This document shows positions 7,665 through 16,229 of a stretch of DNA of 64,000 nucleotides, one piece after another. Within the stretch, counting starts at the first letter, position 1, and the number at the start of each line of letters is the position of its first letter. The DNA is from Algoriphagus winogradskyi. Lineage in GTDB: Bacteria > Bacteroidota > Bacteroidia > Cytophagales > Cyclobacteriaceae. Location: positions 62,001 to 126,000 of the forward strand of contig NZ_FXUA01000009.1 in the NCBI RefSeq assembly GCF_900182815.1. Direction: 5' to 3'. The notes under the pieces are model-generated. The model worked only from the letters and a program-made list of their open reading frames with translations, made no database searches and had not been told where the DNA came from. Made by a program: the position numbers and the translations under genes.

Positions 7665-10400
7665 GTGCAGGGATTCAGGCTCTTTTTATTTTGCTTTTTT
7701 GGGCTATTGATTGTTCCGCTGTTAGCGACTGCGCAAGACCCAGTCCGCAAGCTTGAAGAAAAACCACTAGTCGTTCCAGATTCTTTAATGCCACTTTCTC
7801 GGGAATTGATGGCTATGGACACTTTGTCCACTACTGCTGATACGCTCGCACTTACTGATTCGACAAAAATTATGCCCAGGAGTGATATCACCACAGATAT
7901 TACTTATTACGGTGAAGATAGCATCGTATCAGATTTCACGGAAAACAAAGTTTACCTCTATAACCAAGCTTGGTTCGAGTATGGTACCATGCGTTTGGAG
8001 GCTGACTTGATCATTATTGACTGGAAAAACTCAGAGCTCTACGCCTCCGGAGTTACGGATACTTTGGGGAATGTGAAAGGAAATCCATTTTTCAAGGATG
8101 GAAACTCCTCCTATGAAATCAGGAAGGAGATGAAGTATAATTTCAAAACCCAAAAAGCTATTATCAAGGATGTCGTTACGGAACAGCAAGACGGTATTTT
8201 AAGAGGAGAAACGATCAAAAAAACAGAAGATGGGAGTATTTACTTAGCCAATGGTTATTATACGACCTGTACACTCACTACTCCACATTATCATGTGGCA
8301 GCAAACAAAATCAAGTCTATTGAAGGAGGTCAAGTAGTAGCTGGCCCTTTCAATCTCTACTTTAATGGCATCCCCACGCCACTTGGGCTACCTTTTGGGA
8401 TCATACCAAATACCCCGGAAGAAAAAGCCTCAGGATTGATTTTCCCAAGCTACGGTCAAGAGCAAAAAAGAGGACTGTACCTTCGTGACTTAGGCTATTA
8501 TTTTGCAATCAATGATTATATCCACGCCAGGGTAACGGGTGACATCTACTCTAATGGAGGCTGGGGTTTGAAATCACAATCTGTGTATAAAAAGCGATAT
8601 AGATTTAGCGGCTCTTTCAATATTGACTTCCAAAAGTTCAAATCTCCAGAAACAGAGCTGAACCCTGTCGATTACAACACATTCAGAATTCAATGGTCAC
8701 ATAACCCTGAATCACGTGGAAATAGCCGATTCTCAGCCTCTGTAAATGCTGGCTCAACGAGCTACTTCAACAATATCGTTAATCCGAATAATTTCACGAA
8801 TAACGTAACTTCGGATTTGTCGTCAAATATCAATTATAGTAAGACATTTACGGGAACTCCATTTTCCTTTGGAGCGAGTATGAGACACTCCCAAAGTGTT
8901 CAGACTGGAGAAGTTCAATTAAGTCTACCTACCATGAATTTGAGTATGAATAGACAGAGTCCGTTCAAAAATGTGAAATTCGAACCGCTCAAGACCTTAA
9001 ATATCGCCTACAACTTTGACCTCCAAAATTCTATCACCAATAAGGTGACTCAGGAATTCGGAGTAGATCCTGACTTAGTTGAAAATACAGATACTCCTGA
9101 CTTGGTACCTTTCACCCCTTCTAATTTTGGGTACTTACTTCAGAATGCTAATAATGGCGCAAGAAACAGAATTCCAATCAGCTCAAATTTCAGGCTTTTT
9201 AAATATTTCACAGGCACTGCATCTGCCAACCTAACTGAATTATGGTACCTGAAAAGGATTAATTATTTCTATAACCCGTCTGAAGAGCGAGTGGATAAAA
9301 TAATAGAAGAGGGATTTAACAGAGTTACTTTTTATTCTAGCTCATTCAGTTTGAATACCAATATCTATGGATTTTTCAACTTCAAAAAAGGGAAAATCCA
9401 GACCATACGTCAGCATATTCAGCCTTCTTTGAGTGTAAACTTTTCTCCTGATTTCTCAGATCCTTCTTTAGGGTATTATCAAGAGGTAAAAGTTAATAAT
9501 GATGGGGACACTCGTTTGTTTGACAGGTATCAAGGATTCTCCTATAGCGGTGCTCCATTAGGAGAAAGTAGAGCGATGGCATTTAGCATCCGAAGTGTAT
9601 TAGAGGCAAAGGTGATTGATAAAAAGGATTCTACTCAAGAGAATGCTACTAAGAAAATACCTTTACTTGAAAATATCGACCTGAACTCCAGCTATAATTT
9701 CGCTGCAGATTCATTTAAGCTAGCTCCCATCCGAATCAGTGCTCGAACCAGCTTTTTCGACAGAAAGCTCTCGGTGAATATGAGTTCTACGCTTGACCCC
9801 TATGCCACGGAGACATATATTAATTCCAGTGGTTCTAACGCCACACGCTCCATCAATCAATTTGCCTGGAAAAATGGACAGGGGCTAGGATCCATTCGAA
9901 ATGCTTCGCTAAACATGAATGCCTCCATCAACCCAAGTAGTGCGCAAAATCCTGGGGAAGTACGAGATGAGCTTACCAATGAATTTTTGCAGCAAGGCGG
10001 TGTGATGAATGAATTTGTAGAAAGTGAGATTAACAGAATCTCGACTGACCCTAGTCAATACATAGATTGGAATATTCCTTGGAACATGTCATTTGGCTAT
10101 GTATTATCTTACAGTAATCCGGTATCCGGAAATAAGAGAGTCACGCAAACTCTCAGCGTACGTGGTGATTTCAAACTTTCTGAGAAGTGGGCAGTAAACT
10201 TCAATACAGGCTATGATGCCCAAACCAAGAAGCTTACCCAAACAATGGTAGGTATAGCTAGAGATCTTCACTGCTGGCAGATGAATGTCTATTGGGTTCC
10301 TTTTGGCGCCTTTACTTCATACAATATTGACATTCGAGTGAAATCAACAATCCTTCAAGATTTGAAGGTATCTAGGAGACGATCCTTTTTTGACAATTAG
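7665..10400 (+). CDS. lptD: LptD-like outer membrane LPS assembly protein
   Basis: 911 residues. The start is GTG at 7665: an in-frame stop lies at 7656-7658, the residues right after the GTG form a signal peptide ending LLATAQ, and the next ATG would be 40 residues later. After a linker, an OstA/LptA-like beta-jellyroll region (about 80-240) includes NKVYLYNQAWFEYGTMRLEADLIIIDW. The rest is a beta-barrel with alternating aromatic-rich strands. The segment GIPTPLGLPFGIIPNTPEEKASGLIFPSYGQEQ is typical of Bacteroidota LptD. It inserts LPS into the outer leaflet. The C-terminus ends in RRRSFFDN without the Phe-terminated barrel signal of Proteobacteria. Confidence 0.9.
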   Translation: MQGFRLFLFCFFGLLIVPLLATAQDPVRKLEEKPLVVPDSLMPLSRELMAMDTLSTTADTLALTDSTKIMPRSDITTDITYYGEDSIVSDFTENKVYLYNQAWFEYGTMRLEADLIIIDWKNSELYASGVTDTLGNVKGNPFFKDGNSSYEIRKEMKYNFKTQKAIIKDVVTEQQDGILRGETIKKTEDGSIYLANGYYTTCTLTTPHYHVAANKIKSIEGGQVVAGPFNLYFNGIPTPLGLPFGIIPNTPEEKASGLIFPSYGQEQKRGLYLRDLGYYFAINDYIHARVTGDIYSNGGWGLKSQSVYKKRYRFSGSFNIDFQKFKSPETELNPVDYNTFRIQWSHNPESRGNSRFSASVNAGSTSYFNNIVNPNNFTNNVTSDLSSNINYSKTFTGTPFSFGASMRHSQSVQTGEVQLSLPTMNLSMNRQSPFKNVKFEPLKTLNIAYNFDLQNSITNKVTQEFGVDPDLVENTDTPDLVPFTPSNFGYLLQNANNGARNRIPISSNFRLFKYFTGTASANLTELWYLKRINYFYNPSEERVDKIIEEGFNRVTFYSSSFSLNTNIYGFFNFKKGKIQTIRQHIQPSLSVNFSPDFSDPSLGYYQEVKVNNDGDTRLFDRYQGFSYSGAPLGESRAMAFSIRSVLEAKVIDKKDSTQENATKKIPLLENIDLNSSYNFAADSFKLAPIRISARTSFFDRKLSVNMSSTLDPYATETYINSSGSNATRSINQFAWKNGQGLGSIRNASLNMNASINPSSAQNPGEVRDELTNEFLQQGGVMNEFVESEINRISTDPSQYIDWNIPWNMSFGYVLSYSNPVSGNKRVTQTLSVRGDFKLSEKWAVNFNTGYDAQTKKLTQTMVGIARDLHCWQMNVYWVPFGAFTSYNIDIRVKSTILQDLKVSRRRSFFDN

Positions 10401-10402
10401 AC

Positions 10403-10532
10403 GATTTCGGGTTTTGATTGCATTTCAGATTTTGGTGCTAGGAATTAAATGTAGATTTCCCCATCCATCAATTGCCATTCTTACTTGAGGTAAATATCAG
10501 GTTCGCTGATCCGAAATCAAACATCCGAAATC
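10403..10532. repeat. Inverted pair of 7-bp-period repeats between convergent genes
   Basis: The left part (10403-10437) reads in heptamers beginning GATTTCG. The right part (10508-10532) contains CGAAATC, AAACATC and again CGAAATC, the reverse complement of GATTTCG. The two parts are inverted relative to each other with about 70 bp between them. They fill the gap between the ends of lptD and the arginine deiminase gene. See the heptamer findings. Confidence 0.6.
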
Positions 10533-10533
10533 G

Positions 10534-11748
10534 CTACACTCGCGATCTACTAATCGGCATGGTCATGCATCTTGGTCCGCCAAGGCCCCTGGAAAGCTCC
10601 GAAGATGGGATTTCCAATACCTCCACTCCCATATTTCTTAATGCCCGGTTAGTATGAATATTTCTATTGTAGGAAATCACTCTTCTTGGGCCGATGGCAA
10701 AAACATTTGCACCGTCAAACCACTGCTCTCGCATCGCATAATCAGGATTTCCTGCTGCGGTGTGCAAAATTTCCAAATGTGGAATCTCTCTTTCCAAAAT
10801 AGTCAATAGTGACTCTTTTAGCACTTCTCGCTTGATGTGCACTTTGTCATCCTTGATTTCTTTCAGGGTATAAAGGGATGTTTGCAAGACTGCATTCATC
10901 GCATCAGGGTAAGTAAGCACCAGATTCTCATCCAAAATTGTAAATACTGTATCCAAATGCATAAACTGCCGCTTCTGAGGTAGGTGTACTTCATAAACAC
11001 GCTCCACAGTCCCTTCAGCTAATAGTGCTTTTGCGGCATGGTAGATTGCCTTTTCATCCGTACGCTCCGAATTTCCGATTGCTACCGCCTTTTGAGATAA
11101 GATAATAACATCTCCTCCTTCTATGCTCGGCGGATTATCATGCCCTAATACTGGATATAGTTGATGGATATTATCTTTAAAATCCATGTGATTTTCAAAA
11201 ATAGTCCGAAGTAAATCCGCCTCGCGTTGTCTTCCTTCCATTCTCATACTAGAAAAAATAACCCCACCCGGAGTTATAGCCATGGGATCCCTCTGAAAGT
11301 ACAAGTTTGGACAAGGAGATATCACAAAGGCAAATTCCATCAACTCCCCAGCATTCAGTTTAGGTATTTTACGCCGCAGTTCATGCACCTTCAATCCAGC
11401 TGTCAAAATCCCTGCACATTCGGCAGTAGAATAACGCTCCAGTATGTCTTCTGCCAAATGGACCATGCCTGATCTCTTCAATGATTCTCGCATCAATTGA
11501 AGCAGCATTTTCTGATCATAAAGCACTCGAATCAATAATTCCCGTAGTTGATAGACCGTAGCACCCGTAGATTCCTTGATTAGATTGGAAAAAGCATCGT
11601 GTTCCTGCTGCAAAGCTTCCAGATATGGCACATCATCAAACAGCAAAAATTCCTTATTATAGGGAGTTAACCGGTCAATTTCCTTCCCGGGTCTATGCAT
11701 CAAAACTGCTTTGAGGGTACCGAATTCTGAATTAAGTCTAAGATTCAT
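10534..11748 (-). CDS. arcA: Arginine deiminase
   Basis: 404 residues, normal for arginine deiminase, which hydrolyses L-arginine to citrulline and ammonia. Family hallmarks in order: LKAVLMHRPGKEIDRLTPYN, LLFDDVPY, the N-terminal catalytic-region segments NLYFQRDPMA and EGGDVIILS, MHLDTVFTIL with the catalytic His and Asp, and the C-terminal GLGGPRCMTMP with the catalytic Cys. No arcB, arcC or arginine/ornithine antiporter is adjacent, so this is an isolated deiminase rather than a full ATP-generating ADI operon. It converges on lptD with a 133-bp gap and is divergent from the DUF4197 gene. Confidence 0.93.
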   Translation of the reverse strand: MNLRLNSEFGTLKAVLMHRPGKEIDRLTPYNKEFLLFDDVPYLEALQQEHDAFSNLIKESTGATVYQLRELLIRVLYDQKMLLQLMRESLKRSGMVHLAEDILERYSTAECAGILTAGLKVHELRRKIPKLNAGELMEFAFVISPCPNLYFQRDPMAITPGGVIFSSMRMEGRQREADLLRTIFENHMDFKDNIHQLYPVLGHDNPPSIEGGDVIILSQKAVAIGNSERTDEKAIYHAAKALLAEGTVERVYEVHLPQKRQFMHLDTVFTILDENLVLTYPDAMNAVLQTSLYTLKEIKDDKVHIKREVLKESLLTILEREIPHLEILHTAAGNPDYAMREQWFDGANVFAIGPRRVISYNRNIHTNRALRNMGVEVLEIPSSELSRGLGGPRCMTMPISRSRV

Positions 11749-11941
11749 TTCATTAACAGTTTATCAGCTATTTTAAGTAATAATTGCCATATCTCAAAAA
11801 ATATAAGCTTTTGTTTAAGAAAATGAAAATAATGATTTTTGTAAATGCTTCTAGATTAGTATATATTCTAGTAACAATTACCCTCAAATTTAATTGAGGT
11901 ATCATTGTTGAATGGAAATAGGCTTACTTAAGATAATTCCC

Positions 11942-12682
11942 ATGAAATTAGAAAATACGAAATTCAAAAAACTTTCCTTCACTTTTGCATTAGCCAGTGC
12001 CCTTTTTCTTGGAAGCTGCGAAACACTAACTCAACTGAGCAAAGGCTTAGACTTCGGCACTCCAACGGATGCTGAAATCAATTCAGGTCTAAAAGAGGCA
12101 TTGGAATTTGGAACCAGCTATGCTTCAGAGCGTCTTTCAAAAGAGGATGGATACTTGGGAAATTTGGCTATCAAAATTGCTTTCCCTGAAGAAGCGAAAA
12201 AGGTCGAGAACACGCTTCGCTCTCTGGGCTTAGGCAGTCTTTGTGATCAGGTAATCACAAGTGTAAACCGCGCCGCTGAAGATGCTGCCATAGAAGCTAA
12301 GCCGATATTTGTAGCAGCAATCAAAGAAATGAGCATCACTGATGTTAAGAACATTCTTTTAGGTGCTGATAATGCTGCTACGCAATATTTTGAAAATAAA
12401 ACGACGGCCTCGCTAGAAGGGAAATTCAAACCAATTATTGAAAGTAGCCTGACTAAAGTAGGAGCGACCAAATACTGGTCCGATGTAGTGACACGATATA
12501 ATAAAATTCCGCTGATGACTCCGATCGAAGCCGATCTATCCAAGTATGTCACACAAAAGGCAATAGAAGGTCTTTTTTATGAAATTGCTAAAGAAGAATT
12601 GAAAATCCGGGAAAATGTAGCAGCCCGGAGCACTATTTTGTTGCAAAAGGTGTTTGGCTATGCAGACGCCCAAGGATCTTAA
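11942..12682 (+). CDS. DUF4197 lipoprotein
   Basis: 246 residues from the ATG at 11942, chosen because it gives a compact lipoprotein signal (KLSFTFALASALFLGSC, lipobox LGSC). An ATG at 11912 would add ten residues. The mature part matches DUF4197: AEINSGLKEALEFGTSYA, then KVENTLRSLGLGSLCDQVITSVNRAAEDAA, DVKNILLGADNAATQYFE and the C-terminal VTQKAIEGLFYEIAKEE. The fold is all-helical and no function is known. It is probably anchored to a membrane facing the periplasm. It appears monocistronic. Confidence 0.82.
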   Translation: MKLENTKFKKLSFTFALASALFLGSCETLTQLSKGLDFGTPTDAEINSGLKEALEFGTSYASERLSKEDGYLGNLAIKIAFPEEAKKVENTLRSLGLGSLCDQVITSVNRAAEDAAIEAKPIFVAAIKEMSITDVKNILLGADNAATQYFENKTTASLEGKFKPIIESSLTKVGATKYWSDVVTRYNKIPLMTPIEADLSKYVTQKAIEGLFYEIAKEELKIRENVAARSTILLQKVFGYADAQGS

Positions 12683-12831
12683 TTAAAATAATCTTAATTC
12701 CTCAAGGCTAACTCCACTGGAGTTTGATTACCAGATAAAATCTAATTCACTGATTTTATAATTTCCTAAACCCAGCTATTTGACCGACATACCGTCGATC
12801 CAATTCCATAGTTACTCCATTATATTTCTAA

Positions 12832-12839
12832 TATATTTG
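12832..12839 (+). promoter_or_regulatory. Candidate Bacteroidota -7 element for the phytochrome operon
   Basis: TATATTTG matches the TAnnTTTG -7 consensus exactly, 41 bp before the response regulator ATG. The matching -33 TTTG is not present at the ideal 19-bp spacing, so this is a partial match. Apart from it, the 197-bp gap after the DUF4197 gene shows no recognisable feature. Confidence 0.4.
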
Positions 12840-12879
12840 TAGTGGCCTTGAAATAGAAGGCTACTAGTAAATCTTTACC

Positions 12880-13317
12880 ATGAACGAAAAGTTAACAATC
12901 TTTTATACTGATGACGACATTGATGACTTGGAATTTTTCAAGACTATTGTAAATATGATTACCGACGATTATGCGGTGGTAACTCATATGGACGGAAATC
13001 AATTGCTTCATGCACTTGACAACCCTCCTCCGACTCCCTACCTGCTTTTCCTGGACATTAACATGCCCGGAATGAGTGGTTTGGAAGTATTACAGATCGT
13101 AAGAAAATCAGAAAAGCACGCTGCTTTGCCAATAATTATGTTTTCTACTACTCAGGATAAATCTGTCATAGAGAAAACAAAGGTATTAGGAGCAAACTAT
13201 TACCTACCAAAAGCAGAAAACTTCAAGCTTCTTCGCAAGTCTATAGAGCACACGCTTAAGATCAATTGGAGTAGTTTCAGTGCTGACAATACTAATTACC
13301 TCTACAACAATAATTAA
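12880..13317 (+). CDS. Single-domain response regulator (Rcp1-like)
   Basis: 145 residues, a lone receiver domain with no output domain. The acidic pocket is at 11-13 (TDDDIDD), the phospho-acceptor Asp59 is in LFLDINMPGMSG, the switch Ser/Thr is in IIMFSTT and the conserved Lys is in YYLPKAENF. The C-terminal helix LRKSIEHTLKINW fits Rcp1-type regulators paired with phytochrome kinases. It is 12 bp upstream of the heme oxygenase gene and in the same operon as the phytochrome, whose kinase domain is the obvious phosphodonor (inferred from context). Confidence 0.9.
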   Translation: MNEKLTIFYTDDDIDDLEFFKTIVNMITDDYAVVTHMDGNQLLHALDNPPPTPYLLFLDINMPGMSGLEVLQIVRKSEKHAALPIIMFSTTQDKSVIEKTKVLGANYYLPKAENFKLLRKSIEHTLKINWSSFSADNTNYLYNNN

Positions 13318-13329
13318 CAGTTTGCCTGC

Positions 13330-13932
13330 ATGAGTAACGCAGTTTTCACTAGTACTTTTCCTCAGAGATTGAAAGTTGAAACTTCAATTCTCCATCAAGA
13401 GTTGGAGGATCTTCCTCTTTCTAAAGCAATCCTGAAGGAAGACATTTCCACTAGGGATTACATGGAGTATTTGCATCGCATGCATGATGTGATTAAGGAA
13501 GTAGAGACCTTAATTTTCCCACTACTTTACACTGAGCTATCCGATCTTTCTCAGCGAATTAAAACTCCTTTATTGGAGCAGGATTTCAATAGCCTTAGCT
13601 ATATAAAAACGCAATCCGCCCCCGTTTTCAAAAACCTAGACAAGCAAATCTCAACTGCTTTTGCCTTGGGTATGCTGTATGTGATAGAGGGCTCAACGCT
13701 TGGTGGGCGAGTGATTTACAAGCACATACACAAAACACTAGGATACGACAATCAGTCTGGAGCTGCTTATTTTTCCGGATATGGCGAAGAAACTGGATTG
13801 TTTTGGAAAAACTTCATGACTACACTTGTAGCCTACGAAAAAAATCATAATACTTCGGAAAAGATTATTGAGGGGGCTAACTATACTTTTCAAGCAATCA
13901 AAACTCACTTTCAAAGTGAGTCCGAGCTATAG
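13330..13932 (+). CDS. bphO: Biliverdin-producing heme oxygenase (BphO type)
   Basis: 200 residues. LKVETSILHQELE carries the proximal heme ligand His22, and ALGMLYVIEGSTLGGRVIYKHI is the distal-helix glycine-rich motif of heme oxygenases. The enzyme opens heme to biliverdin, CO and iron. It ends only 5 bp before the bacteriophytochrome gene, so biliverdin synthesis and the apo-photoreceptor are co-expressed, the usual BphO-BphP arrangement. Confidence 0.92.
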   Translation: MSNAVFTSTFPQRLKVETSILHQELEDLPLSKAILKEDISTRDYMEYLHRMHDVIKEVETLIFPLLYTELSDLSQRIKTPLLEQDFNSLSYIKTQSAPVFKNLDKQISTAFALGMLYVIEGSTLGGRVIYKHIHKTLGYDNQSGAAYFSGYGEETGLFWKNFMTTLVAYEKNHNTSEKIIEGANYTFQAIKTHFQSESEL

Positions 13933-13937
13933 GTAAT

Positions 13938-16190
13938 ATGAAGGTAAAGGACATTGTTAATAGGGAAATTGTAAACCTCACAAATTGTGAACAGGAACCT
14001 ATCCACATTCCCGGCAGCATTCAACCTAATGGGTTTCTTATCGGTCTGAAGGAAGACTCGCTTCTAATTGACTACTGCAGCGCAAATACCCTTGAATATA
14101 TTGGTATAGCGCATACAGAGTTATTGGGAAAAGCATTCGGTGTCGCTTTTGGAGAAAAAGCCAAAAAAGAATTACTGGATTACATTTCCAATGACAGGAT
14201 GCTGTCCTCGCTCCTACTTAAAACTACACTTCTAGAAAAGGAATTTCTTTGCACTGTGCACAAAAGCAATTCTACGATCATCATAGAAGCTGAACCGATC
14301 AATTCAAAAGTCAAAAAGGCAAATGAGGTATATGATCACACCTCGCAATTCCTTTCCTACATGCATACCACTCAGAGCCTTCAAGATCTTTGTAGTCTGG
14401 TAGCGAAAGGAACCCGAGAAATCACTGGGTATGACCGGGTGATGATCTATCGATTTGATGATAATTACAATGGGGAGGTATTTGCAGAAAGCTGTCGAGA
14501 GGACCTTGAGCCATTTTTGGGATTACATTATCCTCACACGGATATCCCGCCACAGGCAAGAGAGCTTTACATGAAAAACCTATTGAGGATAATCACAGAT
14601 ATTGATTATTCCCCAGTTCCGATTTACACTATAGATGATCAGAAAGACAAAAACCTAGATCTCAGCCTTGCTATTTTACGCAGTACATCTCCCATCCACG
14701 TGCAATACCTGCACAATATGGGCGTAGGTGCTACATTGACGATCTCTCTGATTTATAAACAAAGACTCTGGGGTCTCATTGCCTGTCATCATTATTCGCC
14801 TAAAAACCTGACGCCAGAATTGAGGTTGGCGGCACAGCTTCAGGGGCATTTCATCACTTCCCAGATTGATGTAAGGCAATCCAATGAAGAATATGAGGTT
14901 TCCAGAAAAGTCAATGCTTCCTACGATAAAATAGATGCTTTCGAACTTACTGAAGGGGCAGAATCCTTAGCAAAACTGATTAAGCAGCCAGAACTTATCG
15001 GCCTTTGCAATGCAAATGGCGTTTCTTTGTTTTTTGAAGGAAAAGTCTACAGCAATGGTGTTACCCCTTCAGACGATGAGGTGAAATTCTTAGCAAGCTA
15101 TTTTGCAGAATACACTGAAAACACGAATATCAGCACCAGCAAATTGTTGGATTTACTACCAGATTTTAAATCACTCTGCGAAAACACCCCAGGAGCAATT
15201 TATCATTCACTGGATGTAGAAGGCGACAATTGTATAATCTGGTATAGATCGGAAACTAAAAAGGAAGTAAACTGGGCCGGGGATCCGAGCAAGTCTATCA
15301 TTCTGGATAAAAAGGGCTTGTCTCCTAGAAATTCCTTCGAATTATGGAAGGAAATCGTGGATTGTACCAGCAAACCTTGGCTCCAACCTGAGTTGGACAC
15401 AGCGGCGGCCTATGCTAATGGACTGCAGCGCCAAATTAACTTAATCAAAATCACACAGGAGGAACAAAAATATCGCAAGCTCAGCGAAATGCTCAGAGAG
15501 GCAAATGCTGAACTTGAAAACATGAACTGGATCAGCTCGCATGACCTTCAGGAGCCGTTGCGTAAGATGCAGCTGATTTCATCTCATTTACTTTACGAAG
15601 ATGAGGTCCCCGAAAACGTTCAAAAATCCCTTAAGCGCCTTAATATTTCCGCAGAGCGAATGCGAACTTTGCTTCAGGACATCCTAAAATACACGCGCCT
15701 GAAATATTCTGAAGAGGATTTTGAACGGGTAGATTTAAGCAAACTAGTAGGAGAAGTAGCGCGAGAACTTGGTGATGATTCTGATCCTAACACCATCCAA
15801 TTGGATGAATTACCAACGGTGCTGGGCGTACCATTTTTTCTAAAACAGCTCTTTTCTAATTTGATTTCAAATTCTATTAAGTATGCGAAAGCATACGAGC
15901 CAATTAGAGTAAAGGTGAAATCAGCGCCAAAGCCAGTAAATTATCCAACTGAAAAAGACGAACCGTATTATCTGATCAAGGTGATTGACAATGGGATTGG
16001 TTTTGACCAGAAATATGCAGAGTCAATTTTCAATATTTTCACCCGTCTCCACCTAGCCACAGAATACAGTGGATCAGGAGTGGGATTGGCTCTTTGTAAG
16101 AAAATAATGAAAAACCACCGAGGATACATAAGCGCTGAAAGTACTCCGGGGAATGGCACAGAAATCAGCATTTACTTTCCGCTCATTTGA
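13938..16190 (+). CDS. bphP: Bacteriophytochrome sensor histidine kinase
   Basis: 750 residues with PAS-GAF-PHY-HisKA-HATPase layout. Cys17 in NCEQEPIHIPGSIQPNG is at the biliverdin-attachment position of bacteriophytochromes. The GAF domain has HYPHTDIPPQARELY near residue 198, where most family members read PASDIP; the key Asp is kept. LRSTSPIHVQYLHNMGVGATLTISL is the next GAF signature. The PHY tongue motif PRNSF is near 464, after WAGDP. The kinase part has H535 in SSHDLQEPLRKM and ATP-binding boxes DNGIGFDQKYAESIF and GSGVGLALCKKIM. It is the last gene of the light-sensing operon. No TM segment, so a soluble cytosolic sensor for red/far-red light. Confidence 0.93.
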   Translation: MKVKDIVNREIVNLTNCEQEPIHIPGSIQPNGFLIGLKEDSLLIDYCSANTLEYIGIAHTELLGKAFGVAFGEKAKKELLDYISNDRMLSSLLLKTTLLEKEFLCTVHKSNSTIIIEAEPINSKVKKANEVYDHTSQFLSYMHTTQSLQDLCSLVAKGTREITGYDRVMIYRFDDNYNGEVFAESCREDLEPFLGLHYPHTDIPPQARELYMKNLLRIITDIDYSPVPIYTIDDQKDKNLDLSLAILRSTSPIHVQYLHNMGVGATLTISLIYKQRLWGLIACHHYSPKNLTPELRLAAQLQGHFITSQIDVRQSNEEYEVSRKVNASYDKIDAFELTEGAESLAKLIKQPELIGLCNANGVSLFFEGKVYSNGVTPSDDEVKFLASYFAEYTENTNISTSKLLDLLPDFKSLCENTPGAIYHSLDVEGDNCIIWYRSETKKEVNWAGDPSKSIILDKKGLSPRNSFELWKEIVDCTSKPWLQPELDTAAAYANGLQRQINLIKITQEEQKYRKLSEMLREANAELENMNWISSHDLQEPLRKMQLISSHLLYEDEVPENVQKSLKRLNISAERMRTLLQDILKYTRLKYSEEDFERVDLSKLVGEVARELGDDSDPNTIQLDELPTVLGVPFFLKQLFSNLISNSIKYAKAYEPIRVKVKSAPKPVNYPTEKDEPYYLIKVIDNGIGFDQKYAESIFNIFTRLHLATEYSGSGVGLALCKKIMKNHRGYISAESTPGNGTEISIYFPLI

Positions 16191-16229
16191 TTTTATTAGA
16201 GACACCAAATTACTGGTACAAACCAGAAA

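Noticed and set aside
7604..7894. 97-residue N-terminal extension of the amidase
   Set aside because: It would overlap the start and signal peptide of divergent lptD and lacks conservation; ATG 7603 gives a normal export signal.
10534..11748. Arginine deiminase (ADI) energy pathway operon
   Set aside because: No ornithine carbamoyltransferase, carbamate kinase or antiporter gene is next to the deiminase.
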